Origin: CAYLYM01 sp964387645
GTDB taxonomy: Bacteria; Calditrichota; Calditrichia; RBG-13-44-9
DNA: 27,689 nt
NCBI GenBank assembly: GCA_964387645.1
Contig: CAYLYM010000044.1
Coordinates: forward strand, 1-27,689
Reading direction: 5' to 3'
Both the position numbers and the translations under genes were made by a program. This document shows positions 1 through 8,255 of the stretch, one piece after another. Position 1 is the first letter of the stretch. Each line of letters opens with the position of its first letter. The notes beneath the pieces are model-generated. The model did no database searches and was not told the origin of the DNA. It saw only the letters and a program-made list of their open reading frames with translations.

Positions 1-1
1 A

Positions 2-544
2 GAAGCCTTCAAGGAAAATTCTATAATTTATAATGGAAAAGAAGAAAATCAGGGATTTCTTAAAGGTATCGATTTAACTATAGCTTCAAAATTATCCCAA
101 TCAGAGCTCATAGATTATAATTTGCTGATCCTGGGCCCACCAGGTGAGTTTAGCATCATTCCAATAAAATATATTAATGAAATTTGTGAAATCTCATTTC
201 TTGATCAATTAGTTTATTGTTATCAAATTGATAAAATTGGAAAATCGTTTGATAAAAATTTTATTTTAGACAGGGAAAGCTTTAATACTAACTTTCCAGA
301 GTTCGCACAAGCCCAAACCATCAATCATCAATTGATAATAAAATATTTAACCAGTAAAGCAAAAGGCATTTTTAAGTTTTTCCAGCAAAATTGGCCAACT
401 GCTCTGGTCTTTACCGATGTAAATTCAGTCATTCTGGAGAATAATGCTATTAATTTGGCCAGAGAGCTTTTTACTAGAAAAATTCACCATATTTTTTTAG
501 CGAACTTGAGAGAAAATCTAATTAAGCGAATTCCGGAAAAATGA
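2..544 (+). CDS. yqeC: YqeC-like molybdenum hydroxylase accessory protein, C-terminal part (cut by left edge)
   Basis: The frame is open from the first bases of the window, so the gene starts to the left and only about 180 C-terminal residues are seen. The stretch after the GKSFDKNFI motif resembles the end of YqeC proteins. There, a 'GKPLxxxxVHRPE' motif is followed by a target-recognition helix, a 'GLLKG'-like turn (here KGIFKF) and a hydrophobic 'vvlLNkvD' strand (here ALVFTDVNS). The gene ends four bases inside the start of the YqeB-like gene, which suggests translational coupling. In the family the pair accompanies selenium-dependent molybdenum hydroxylases such as xanthine dehydrogenase. 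The usual acidic 'EADG' segment reads LILGPPGE here, so this copy is divergent. Identification rests on weak similarity plus the neighbour. Confidence 0.55.
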   Translation, partial: EAFKENSIIYNGKEENQGFLKGIDLTIASKLSQSELIDYNLLILGPPGEFSIIPIKYINEICEISFLDQLVYCYQIDKIGKSFDKNFILDRESFNTNFPEFAQAQTINHQLIIKYLTSKAKGIFKFFQQNWPTALVFTDVNSVILENNAINLARELFTRKIHHIFLANLRENLIKRIPEK

Positions 545-1380
545 GGAAAAAGTCCCTTGTGATAATTCTGGGTGGGGGTGAGATAGGTTCTGCTATAGGT
601 TGCTATCTCATTAAAAGTGGAATTCCCACAGGTATGGTTTTATCAGAAAATGAACATAGCTTGCGCCGAATGGTTTGTTTTTCAGATGCCCGGATAACTG
701 GGAAAAAAATTGTCGAAAATGTGACGGGAATTTTAATTACTCCCGAAGACCTATCGGCCCATTTTAGCGATGATGCTGGTGAAAGATGGGAAAGAGCCAT
801 CTGGTATCGAATTCGAAATCGGGAATTACCACTCTGGACAATATCTGAATTTCCGGATTATTTAGAAAAGCTTAAGCCTGAGATCCTGATTTTAACTAAT
901 AAAGAAACTCCTGAAGATATTTCCTTCTCAGGCGCCTCTTTTGTAATTGGACTTTATCCTTACCATAAGCCTGGCAAAGATTGTCATCTGTCCATAGAAA
1001 GCCGGCTAAATTTTTGGTTAGGCGAAGCCTCACGAGAAGAACCTCCAGCCCGCTTAAATTTAGATCAGAATTTCTTTAAAAATCCTATAGCTGAAGTCAA
1101 TACACCTATAGAGGGTGTGTTTGTAGCCATTAAAGACATTGGAGAAAAAATTCGGGCCAATGAGCCAATAGGAAAAGTGGGTGACATAGAAATTCGTTCG
1201 CCTTATCATGGACAAATTTGGGGATTGGTACATTCTGGTAGAATTTTGTCTGCAGGAGAAACCCTGGCTCAAATTTTTCAGGGATTACCTTCGGATGCCT
1301 ATGCAAGTTTAAGTTATTATCAACGAACCATCGCTGGTGCTGTTTTAAACGAAGTGATTAAATATTTACACACAAAATAA
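541..1380 (+). CDS. yqeB: YqeB/EF2563-family selenium-dependent molybdenum hydroxylase system protein
   Basis: This 279-residue protein begins with a Rossmann-like strand and glycine loop (ILGGGEIGSAIGCYL, residues 9-23). A 'SLRRMVCFSDA' segment follows (about 40-50), the counterpart of the 'xxRRxVxFxEA' motif of the EF2563 family. The C-terminal third (about 180-265) has the family's biotinyl-like half-barrel: PIEGVFVAIKDIGEKI, then SPYHGQIWGLV, then the GRILSAGETL turn. The function is not firmly known; the family co-occurs with selenium-labile molybdenum hydroxylases and is thought to help mature their cofactor. The start ATG overlaps the stop of the YqeC-like gene. No hydroxylase subunit is visible in the window, so the partner genes would lie to the left or elsewhere. 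Length is normal for the family. Confidence 0.75.
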   Translation: MRKKSLVIILGGGEIGSAIGCYLIKSGIPTGMVLSENEHSLRRMVCFSDARITGKKIVENVTGILITPEDLSAHFSDDAGERWERAIWYRIRNRELPLWTISEFPDYLEKLKPEILILTNKETPEDISFSGASFVIGLYPYHKPGKDCHLSIESRLNFWLGEASREEPPARLNLDQNFFKNPIAEVNTPIEGVFVAIKDIGEKIRANEPIGKVGDIEIRSPYHGQIWGLVHSGRILSAGETLAQIFQGLPSDAYASLSYYQRTIAGAVLNEVIKYLHTK

Positions 1381-1411
1381 TTTCTTTTAAATAAATCAAT
1401 TTTGATGATTA

Positions 1412-1440
1412 TTGCCTCTGAAATTGCAACATTCGATAAT
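1412..1440 (+). promoter_or_regulatory. Candidate sigma-70-type promoter for the symporter gene
   Basis: TTGCCT (1412-1417) and GATAAT (1435-1440) are separated by exactly 17 bases in the gap before the AGCS gene. An AAGGAA ribosome site lies at 1488-1493, close before the ATG at 1497. Spacing and position fit, but the match is by eye only, in AT-rich DNA. Confidence 0.35.
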
Positions 1441-1496
1441 GAATTTTTTGTTGTTTAATCGAATTTACAGGAATAATTGGTTGAGATAAGGAACGC

Positions 1497-2858
1497 ATGG
1501 AGACTTTTTCTAGCCTATTTCAGTTTTGGATTAAGCAGGTTAAAGATTTTATCTGGGGACCGCCTCTGATTATTCTTCTGGTGGGAACTGGATTCTGGTT
1601 GACATTTATTCTACGTGGTTTGCAATTTAAAAAACTTTGGTATGCACTTTACCTGGCCTTGGTGAAACGGAAAGAAGAAGGGGATCAGCCGGGAGATATT
1701 TCACACTTTCAGGCATTAATGACAGCCTTATCTGCGACAGTTGGTACAGGAAATATTGCGGGGGTTGCCACTGCTATCGCTGCTGGTGGCCCGGGTGCTT
1801 TATTTTGGATGTGGGTTACTGGGCTTGTTGGAATGGCTACCAAATATGCCGAAGCAGTTCTGGCAGTGAAATTCCGTGTAATAGATAAAAATGGTACGAT
1901 GAGTGGTGGGCCAATGTACTACATTTCCAAGGGTTTAGGATGGAAATGGTTAGGAACATTATTTGCTCTTTTTGCTGCCATTGCAGCTTTTGGCATTGGT
2001 AATATGGTTCAGTCCAACTCCGTAGCTGATGCTGTTAATGCAGTATTCCACATACCTTTTTCAGTCACTGGGGTAGTTTTGATGATTGCTACAGCCCTGG
2101 TCATTCTTGGAGGTATAAAAAGTATTGGACGTGTTACAGGAATATTGGTACCAATAATGATTATTATTTACGTAAGCGGAGCGTTGGTTATTCTTCTGTT
2201 GAAAATTGAAGCCATTCCATCTGCTTTGGTCTTTATTATAAAACAAGCGTTTACCCCAACTGCCGCTTCTGGTGGTTTTCTTGGTGCAAGTGTAATGCTC
2301 ACCATTCGCATGGGGGTTGCACGGGGGGTATTTTCTAATGAATCAGGTTTAGGTAGTGCTCCAATTGCAGCAGCAGCTGCTCAAACTAAACACCCGGTTA
2401 CCCAGGCTTTGGTTTCCATGACTCAGACTTTTATTGATACTATTGTGATTTGCTCTATGACTGGCCTTGTACTAATTTTAACAGGCACCTGGAATAGTGG
2501 AAAAGATGGAGCTGGATTGACTTCCTTTGCCTTCCAGACTGGACTACCAGGAGAATGGGGAAATGCTATTGTTGCTTTAGGTTTAATTTTATTTGCCTAT
2601 TCTACGATCCTGGGTTGGTGTTATTATGGAGAAAAGTCAATTGAATATTTACTCGGAGAAAAAGCAATCAGACCTTATAGGGTGATCTATGTGATTTTTG
2701 TTGGAATCGGCGCCGTAGTTGAACTCAAAACTGTTTGGTCACTGGCTGATATTTTTAATGGATTGATGGCTTTTCCTAATTTGATTGGACTTTTAGCTCT
2801 TTCACCAGTTCTGGTGAATGAAACACGTGAATATTTTAATAATAATTTGAAATTGTAA
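1497..2858 (+). CDS. AGCS-family sodium/alanine (amino acid) symporter
   Basis: This 453-residue integral membrane protein belongs to the alanine-or-glycine:cation symporter family (AlsT/DagA/AgcS type). It would import a small neutral amino acid with sodium across the inner membrane. Visible hallmarks are the N-terminal 'GPPLIILLVGTGFWLTFILRGLQF' hydrophobic start, the conserved TVGTGNIAGVATAIAAGGPG loop (about residues 82-101), the WVTGLVGMATKYAEA stretch and the GVFSNESGLGSAPIAAAAA motif (about 277-295). About ten to eleven hydrophobic segments are present, and length is typical. The ATG at 1497 has an AAGGAA ribosome site a few bases upstream. Substrate cannot be told from the sequence. 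The following two genes on the same strand encode envelope hydrolases, so the transporter may serve the same scavenging programme. Confidence 0.9.
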   Translation: METFSSLFQFWIKQVKDFIWGPPLIILLVGTGFWLTFILRGLQFKKLWYALYLALVKRKEEGDQPGDISHFQALMTALSATVGTGNIAGVATAIAAGGPGALFWMWVTGLVGMATKYAEAVLAVKFRVIDKNGTMSGGPMYYISKGLGWKWLGTLFALFAAIAAFGIGNMVQSNSVADAVNAVFHIPFSVTGVVLMIATALVILGGIKSIGRVTGILVPIMIIIYVSGALVILLLKIEAIPSALVFIIKQAFTPTAASGGFLGASVMLTIRMGVARGVFSNESGLGSAPIAAAAAQTKHPVTQALVSMTQTFIDTIVICSMTGLVLILTGTWNSGKDGAGLTSFAFQTGLPGEWGNAIVALGLILFAYSTILGWCYYGEKSIEYLLGEKAIRPYRVIYVIFVGIGAVVELKTVWSLADIFNGLMAFPNLIGLLALSPVLVNETREYFNNNLKL

Positions 2859-2890
2859 ATTTTGTTAAAATTAATTCAAATATAAAAATT

Positions 2891-4450
2891 ATGAAAAAAT
2901 GGTTACTTAGAGTTTTACTAATATTTTTAGGATTGTTGATTATCTTATTTTTATTCGTATATCATTGCATATCTGACCGCCATCCAGGATATGAACTGGA
3001 CTTGAAAATTTCCGGTGGAGCTGAATCACAATTACGAGCGGGATTTGCCGCCTATAGTATCACACCTGAAATAGTTGATACCTGGGAGGACCGAAATGGA
3101 GATGCAAAATTTGAGGAAAAAGAAGATTTTTATAATGATGTTAATAAGAATGGCAAATTTGATGCCTATTGGATTGCTGGTTTTAGTAATGCCCGGCCAG
3201 CCAATGGCGTGCATGATAGCTTGTGGGCCAGGGCAGTGGTATTCGATGATGGATCGAACAGAATTGCTCTTATCGTTTTAGATGCTATTGGTTTTTTTTA
3301 TGGTGATGTAATTGATATCCGGCAAGAAGTTGAGAGTTCTGTTGAAGTTGATTATATTTGTGTTTGTAGCACGCATGATCATGAAGCGCCAGATCTTCTG
3401 GGATTTTGGGGAAAAAATTATTTAACCAGTGGTGTAAATCAATCATATAAAGCCTTTGTAAAAAAACAAGCAGTGAATGCAATAAAGTTAGCTGTTCAAA
3501 GACTCCGTCCTGTTAAATTAAAGATAGTGCAAGATACAGAAGTTGCTAAACAATGGGTAAATGATACCCGCAAACCATTTGTTCTGGACGCGGGATTGAG
3601 AATTTTGCAGGTAATTGATGCTGAAGAAGATACAACCCTGGGTGTTATCGTTTCATGGGGATGCCATCCAGAAACCTTATGGTCAAAAAACCTGCTAATC
3701 ACTTCAGATTATCCGAATTATTTGAGGAAAGGAATAGAAGAAGGTATTTTTCATGAAGGAAAATTAGTTCAGCCCGGAGTTGGTGGGATAACTGTATTTT
3801 TTAACGGAGCTATTGGTGGCTTGATGACAACAGATCCTGGATTACCCATTGCGGATCCTATTTCTGATACGCTTTACAGAGAGCCCTCTTTTGATAAAGC
3901 CCGAGCACAAGGATATCAATTAGCTTTAGCGGTATTGAAGGCACTGAATTCATCCAAGGTAAAATTTGTCGAAAAGGGTTCTATAACCTTACGGGCAAAA
4001 ACTATCCAATTGCCAGTAAAAAATAAATATTTCAGAATAGGCGCTTTACTGAGTGTTCTGGATAGAGGATTTACAGGGTGGATGAAAACCAGATCAGAAG
4101 TGGCTGCATTTAGGATAGGACCTGTAAGCTTTCTTGCTATTCCAGGAGAAATATATCCTGAGCTCATTGAAGGGGGTGTAGAATCTCCACCAGGAAATGA
4201 TTTTAATATTGAGCCGGTTGAACTTCCTCCTTTACGAAGTTTAATGCCAGGAAAAATTAAGTTTGTCATAGGTCTTGCAAATGATGAAATTGGATATATC
4301 ATTCCCAAAAGTGAGTGGGATACTAAACCGCCTTATTTATATCATGCGGATAAAAGTCCATATGGTGAAATTAATTCGTTAGGACCTGAGACTGCTCCAA
4401 TAATCCATGAAACAGCTAAACAATTATTAATAGAATTAAAAGAATTATGA
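2891..4450 (+). CDS. Membrane-anchored neutral/alkaline ceramidase-like hydrolase with EF-hand-like insertion
   Basis: The 519-residue protein has an N-terminal signal anchor (hydrophobic residues about 5-25, after MKKW), so it should act outside the inner membrane. The body matches the N-terminal catalytic domain of neutral ceramidase-type amidases: AGFAAYSITPE (about 50-60), GVHDSLWARAVVF (106-118), the zinc-site motif CSTHDHEAPD (159-168, like 'STHTHSGP') and WGCHPETL followed by TSDYPNYL. Between the first strands sits an acidic insertion (about 64-91, DRNGD and DVNKNGKFD) that looks like two EF-hand or dockerin-type calcium loops. True ceramidases cleave the amide bond of ceramide; this branch could act on another amide or lipid. 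It lies 32 bases after the symporter and 73 bases before the sulfatase, same strand, so one transcript is plausible. No clear ribosome site is seen before the ATG. Confidence 0.75.
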   Translation: MKKWLLRVLLIFLGLLIILFLFVYHCISDRHPGYELDLKISGGAESQLRAGFAAYSITPEIVDTWEDRNGDAKFEEKEDFYNDVNKNGKFDAYWIAGFSNARPANGVHDSLWARAVVFDDGSNRIALIVLDAIGFFYGDVIDIRQEVESSVEVDYICVCSTHDHEAPDLLGFWGKNYLTSGVNQSYKAFVKKQAVNAIKLAVQRLRPVKLKIVQDTEVAKQWVNDTRKPFVLDAGLRILQVIDAEEDTTLGVIVSWGCHPETLWSKNLLITSDYPNYLRKGIEEGIFHEGKLVQPGVGGITVFFNGAIGGLMTTDPGLPIADPISDTLYREPSFDKARAQGYQLALAVLKALNSSKVKFVEKGSITLRAKTIQLPVKNKYFRIGALLSVLDRGFTGWMKTRSEVAAFRIGPVSFLAIPGEIYPELIEGGVESPPGNDFNIEPVELPPLRSLMPGKIKFVIGLANDEIGYIIPKSEWDTKPPYLYHADKSPYGEINSLGPETAPIIHETAKQLLIELKEL

Positions 4451-4507
4451 TTGTATAAATGCCTTATTTTTAAATCTGATTCTTTAATTTCTATCAAAAC
4501 AAACTTC

Positions 4508-4513
4508 GGAGGG
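4508..4513 (+). promoter_or_regulatory. Ribosome binding site of the sulfatase gene
   Basis: GGAGGG ends 10 bases before the ATG at 4524 and fixes that start, which also gives a complete Tat signal peptide. Confidence 0.6.
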
Positions 4514-4523
4514 TAACCTAGTA

Positions 4524-5822
4524 ATGAGCACAAAGTATTTATCACGCCGAAAATTTTTGAAACTTACCGGTCTGAGCATTATATCTACTCTCTTTTCAAC
4601 GAAGCAGAATGTTTTTGCAGAAAATAGTAAAAAACCCAACATAATTCTGATAATGGCTGATGATCTTGGATACGAGTGTTTAGGATGTAATGGAAGTCTT
4701 TCTTATCGTACACCGCATCTTGATGCTTTAGCTAAAACAGGTGTACGTTTTACAAATTGTTATTCTCAACCATTGTGTACTCCATCGCGAGTTAAAATTA
4801 TGACCGGAAAATATAATTTTCGTAATTATACAGAATTTGGTGCACTCGATCCTGAAGAAAAAACCTTTGGTCACCTCATGCAAAAAGCAGGATATCGGAC
4901 ATGTGTGGTGGGTAAATGGCAATTAGCTGCCAGAAATAAAGGTGTTGGGACTTATCCACGACAGGCTGGATTTCATGAATATTGTTTATGGCAAATCGAC
5001 CAACGAGGTTCACGATATTGGAATCCTTTAATTGTGGAGAATGACAAAATACGTCGTGATACTCAAAATAAATATGGACCCGATATTTTTTGCGAATATA
5101 TCCTCAATTTCATTGAAAAATATCAGGATAAGCCATTTTTTATTTATTATCCAATGGTTTTGACCCACAATCCCTTTGTTCCGACTCCTGATACTTTGCC
5201 ATCTGATAATATAAAAAATAAAGATAATATTCGATTTTTTTCGGATATGGTCACATATATGGATAAAATTATAGGGAAGATTGTAAACAAATTAGTTGAA
5301 TTGGATATACATAAAGATACCCTGATTATTTTCACAGCAGATAATGGGACGCATCAAAAAATTATAAGCAAGACAACGAAGGGTTTTATAAAAGGGGGAA
5401 AAGGATTACCAACTGATGCTGGAACCCATGTACCTTTAATAGTGAATTGGCCGGGAAGAGCAGCCTCTGGGAAAGTTTGTGATGATCTAATTGATTTCAC
5501 AGATTTTTTACCAACATTAGCGGAAATTGCCAGGGTTGAAATTCCTCAAAATTGGATAATTGATGGAAGAAGCTTTGCACCTCAAATTTTCGGTAAAATG
5601 GGAAATCCCAGAGAGTGGATTTTCTGTCATTATGATCCACGGTGGGGAAAGTGGAAATCTACCCGTTTCGTTAGAAATAAAAGGTGGAAATTGTATGAGG
5701 ACGGCCGCTTTTACGATTTACAAAATGATCCTCAAGAAAATAAACCACTAACTACCATCCAGAATCCTGATTTAAAAAAACTAAAGCGCCGTTTTCAGAT
5801 GGTATTGGATAACCTGAAATAG
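4524..5822 (+). CDS. Tat-exported sulfatase (type I, Cys-type)
   Basis: This 432-residue protein starts with a twin-arginine signal (SRRKFLKLTG, residues 7-16), so it is exported folded to the periplasm or surface. The sulfatase fold is clear: metal-binding ADDLG with D46 and D47, the formylglycine motif CTPSR with C85 to be oxidised by a formylglycine-generating enzyme, GKW (130-132), THNP with H215, and TADNG (271-275) for the calcium site. Family members hydrolyse sulfate esters of polysaccharides, glycolipids or aryl compounds; the substrate is not predictable here. The position that is usually His in the GKWHLG motif is Gln (GKWQLA). The C-terminus is fairly short but complete, ending with the typical DLxxDPxExxPL segment. 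No sulfatase-modifying enzyme gene lies in the window. Confidence 0.88.
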   Translation: MSTKYLSRRKFLKLTGLSIISTLFSTKQNVFAENSKKPNIILIMADDLGYECLGCNGSLSYRTPHLDALAKTGVRFTNCYSQPLCTPSRVKIMTGKYNFRNYTEFGALDPEEKTFGHLMQKAGYRTCVVGKWQLAARNKGVGTYPRQAGFHEYCLWQIDQRGSRYWNPLIVENDKIRRDTQNKYGPDIFCEYILNFIEKYQDKPFFIYYPMVLTHNPFVPTPDTLPSDNIKNKDNIRFFSDMVTYMDKIIGKIVNKLVELDIHKDTLIIFTADNGTHQKIISKTTKGFIKGGKGLPTDAGTHVPLIVNWPGRAASGKVCDDLIDFTDFLPTLAEIARVEIPQNWIIDGRSFAPQIFGKMGNPREWIFCHYDPRWGKWKSTRFVRNKRWKLYEDGRFYDLQNDPQENKPLTTIQNPDLKKLKRRFQMVLDNLK

Positions 5823-6333
5823 AATTATTTTTCAATACTAAAATCTTTTTTAGATAGATTCTTATTGGAATAGTATATTAAAATAGTAATTGGGGGAAAA
5901 ATTATTGAACTTTTACGCGTCTGTTCGGGTAAAAATATAAATTTTTTTTGGGGGCACTATTGGGATAACTGAGGGTAAAAATGGGTATCTTTGTTGAAAA
6001 ATTTCTTAATAATTCTACTTATCACATGATTTGTATTTACGCTTTAGGCTAAACATCATTTATCTATTGTAATTGGTTTTGCAGCTACAATACTTTCTTC
6101 ATCAAATTTAAGCCGATTCGAAACTACTTACAATAAGTTAAATTGGGAAAGATTGGCTATTCCATTAAAAGGCCTTAACAGTGGTTTTGGCATACGTTAT
6201 TCTGGTGGCTACCGATACATGAATAAGTGTAACTTCGCGTTTTTGGTGGGGTATTAAAGCTTTTTGAAAAAAGATGTAGCTCAATTTAATAATGAAAAAA
6301 GTCGCCATATCGAATTCCGTATTGATAATTGGT
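5823..6333. other. Gap between convergent genes, with one possible decayed reading frame
   Basis: The gap lies between the sulfatase (plus) and the receiver protein (minus). It holds a terminator-like hairpin (5911-5934) and, from 6048 on, a stretch that reads as protein on the plus strand with a single in-frame TAA. Nothing else is recognisable. Confidence 0.5.
5911..5949 (+). terminator. Candidate intrinsic terminator after the sulfatase gene
   Basis: TTTTAC (5911-5916) pairs with GTAAAA (5929-5934), with a possible inner CG pair. After a short A-rich spacer a run of eight T follows (5942-5949). The stem is weak and the T run is 7 bases away from it, so this is tentative. Confidence 0.3.
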
Positions 6334-6357
6334 TTATTCTAGATTCCCATTTTTGAG
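6048..6357 (+). pseudogene. Possible decayed gene fragment
   Basis: Read from 6048 the frame gives about 69 residues, a TAA at 6255-6257, and then a further 33 residues in the same frame to a TGA. The first part begins with a hydrophobic, signal-like stretch (LSIVIGFAATILSSS) and then has aromatic/glycine alternation (GFGIRYSGGYRY) of the kind seen in outer-membrane strands. There is no ATG and the frame is closed just upstream by TAG. I do not recognise the family. A chance open frame is also possible. The 3' end overlaps the end of the receiver gene on the other strand. Confidence 0.2.
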
Positions 6358-6705
6358 AATTTTTTTTACCATATTCCGAAACCGAGTTGGATTAATTGGT
6401 TTAGGTAAAATGTGGTGTATTCTTTCTTTTCTTAAATCTTTAATAATGTTATCGTTTAATTTTCCTGAAACAACCATAATGGGTAATTGTGGATTAAGTT
6501 TTCTTATTTTGTTTATCAGCTCTACTCCCCCAAGATTGGGCATTACAAGATCTGTAATAAGAAGATCATATTTTTGACTGCATAATTTATTCAAAGCTTC
6601 TTCTCCATTGTAAACAGAAATTACTTCAAAGCCGTCCAGGGTTAATAGAATATCAACACTACGACTCAAGTTTTTATCATCTTCAGCTAATAGAATTTTC
6701 TTCAT
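6334..6705 (-). CDS. Stand-alone response regulator receiver protein
   Basis: The 123-residue protein is a single CheY-like receiver domain with no output domain. The acidic pair is E8-D9-D10, the phosphoacceptor is D52 in LLITDLVMPNLGG, the switch residue is S80 in VVSG, and the conserved Lys is K102 in LPKP. It would act by being phosphorylated and binding a partner or acting as a phosphate sink. It follows the NtrC-type regulator on the same strand after 166 bases, so it may belong to the kinase/regulator set just upstream, but a weak hairpin in the gap could separate transcription. The ATG at 6705 has only a poor purine-rich ribosome site. Confidence 0.85.
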   Translation of the reverse strand: MKKILLAEDDKNLSRSVDILLTLDGFEVISVYNGEEALNKLCSQKYDLLITDLVMPNLGGVELINKIRKLNPQLPIMVVSGKLNDNIIKDLRKERIHHILPKPINPTRFRNMVKKILKNGNLE

Positions 6706-6849
6706 TTCTTATACACAATTTTTTTATCTTATTTTTGCAAAAATTTTGCCACATCTAAAGTTGTTTTGCATTAACTGTTTTTTCAATCAAAATTGTAGAT
6801 AAAGAGAGGAACTCTTATTGATTTTTCAGAGGCCTAAATTAAAAATTGT

Positions 6850-6869
6850 ATATTATAATTGTATAATAT
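6850..6869 (-). terminator. AT-only hairpin directly after the NtrC-type regulator
   Basis: ATATTATA (6850-6857) and TATAATAT (6862-6869) form a perfect 8-bp stem with a 4-base loop, starting just past the stop codon. On the minus strand ACAATTTTTAATTT follows. With no GC pairs it would be a weak terminator or only an mRNA end structure. Confidence 0.3.
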
Positions 6870-6871
6870 TT

Positions 6872-8233
6872 TTACAAGTTTTTATCGTCAATCTTGTATT
6901 CTTCCAATTTATTGTAGAGAGAACGTCGACTGATGCCCAGAATTTCAGAAGCCTTCAATTTGTTTCCTTTTACGGCTTTCAGGGTTTGGATGATCATCGT
7001 CTGTTCCACCTCTGAAAGAGGAGTTCCAGCACGGAAAGTAATGATTTCGGTTTTTAAGGAATCGTCCGAGAGTTCTTTTGGTAAATGTTCCACGTCGATG
7101 ACATCCTTAGCGGTGAGCATGGCTCTTAACACTACATTTCTTAATTCACGAACATTTCCTGGCCAGTTATAATTTTTTAGAGTTTTTAATGCTTCTTTGG
7201 TAAATCCAGTGATATTTTTACCAAGTTCCTGATTAAATAGAAGCCGGTAATATTTTAGCAAGTAAGGTATGTCTTGCTTCCTTTTCCTTAGAGGGGGTAT
7301 CTCGATGGAAAACACATTCAGCCGATAGTAGAGATCCTCTCGGAATTTATGTTCCTGGATAAGATCGAGTAAATTTTCATTACTGGCACATATAATTCGG
7401 ACATCAATTGGAATAGGTTTATTACTTCCTACCTTTTCAATAACTTTTGTTTCCAAGACCCGTAATAATGAAATTTGAACAGGTATTCCCATTGTTCCAA
7501 TTTCATCAAGAAACAAACTGCCTCTATTAGCTTCTTCAAATTTACCTTTTTTATCTGAAATGGCTCCTGTAAAAGATCCTTTAAGATGGCCAAATAATTC
7601 ACTTGCTATTAATTCTTTAGGAATTCCCCCCGTGTTCACCGGGATGAAAGGTCCATTTTTTCTTGGAGAAAAATCATGTATGGCACGAGCAACTAATTCT
7701 TTTCCTGTCCCGCTTTCTCCTAAAATCAAAACAGGAACATTAGTTGGAGCAACTTCTTGAATTTTACGATAAACTTCTTGCATAGGTTTACTTAGTCCAA
7801 CCATCTGATGGAAGTGCAAAAGCTTTTTTAGCTCAGCATTTTGTTTTTCTTTTCCCTTTATTTGGAATGAAGAAGATAAAGAATTTTCGATAATTTTTAA
7901 AAGTTTTTGCGGTTGCACTGGTTTTGTTATATAATTAATAGCGCCTGATTGCATTGCCTCTACGGCATGTTCGATGGAGCCAAAGCCGGTTATCATGATA
8001 ACCTTAATAGATGGGAAATCTTTGCGAATAACTTTAAGCAAACGCATTCCGTCCATTTGTTGCATTTTATAATCAGTAATAATCAAATCGAAAACTTGAT
8101 CCTCAAGCAGGTCTAAAGCCTGTTTACCATTGCTCGCTCCAAAAACATTGTAACCTTTTGCTTCAAGTAACATCATTAAACCTTCACGGTGGTTATCTTC
8201 ATCATCAATGATAAGTATTTTTGCTTTATCCAT
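6872..8233 (-). CDS. NtrC-family sigma-54-dependent response regulator
   Basis: Using the ATG at 8233 the protein has 453 residues. The longer frame starting at 8338 would run into the kinase gene and lacks a ribosome site, whereas AAGGAT precedes 8233. Domains in order: receiver (about 1-120; D10, D11, D54 in LIITDYKMQQMDG, K104), AAA+ sigma-54 activation domain (about 145-375; Walker A GESGTGKE 172-179, Walker B SLFLDEIG about 239-246, NWPGNVREL arginine finger region) and a C-terminal Fis-type helix-turn-helix (ASEILGISRRSLYNKL). It would hydrolyse ATP to open sigma-54 promoters when phosphorylated. The sigma-54 contact loop reads GSFTGA (219-224) rather than the usual GAFTGA, and the segment before it is NTGGIPKEL. 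It lies 22 bases after the histidine kinase, its likely partner. Confidence 0.93.
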   Translation of the reverse strand: MDKAKILIIDDEDNHREGLMMLLEAKGYNVFGASNGKQALDLLEDQVFDLIITDYKMQQMDGMRLLKVIRKDFPSIKVIMITGFGSIEHAVEAMQSGAINYITKPVQPQKLLKIIENSLSSSFQIKGKEKQNAELKKLLHFHQMVGLSKPMQEVYRKIQEVAPTNVPVLILGESGTGKELVARAIHDFSPRKNGPFIPVNTGGIPKELIASELFGHLKGSFTGAISDKKGKFEEANRGSLFLDEIGTMGIPVQISLLRVLETKVIEKVGSNKPIPIDVRIICASNENLLDLIQEHKFREDLYYRLNVFSIEIPPLRKRKQDIPYLLKYYRLLFNQELGKNITGFTKEALKTLKNYNWPGNVRELRNVVLRAMLTAKDVIDVEHLPKELSDDSLKTEIITFRAGTPLSEVEQTMIIQTLKAVKGNKLKASEILGISRRSLYNKLEEYKIDDKNL

Positions 8234-8255
8234 TATATGATCCTTTTTTGTTTCT

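Noticed and set aside
3916..4308. 130-codon frame opposite the ceramidase-like gene
   Set aside because: It is an antisense shadow of a clearly coding, domain-bearing gene and shows no motif of its own.
5911..5940. tRNA-like T arm (CTGTTCGGGT)
   Set aside because: No acceptor, D or anticodon arms around it; better read as a weak terminator hairpin.
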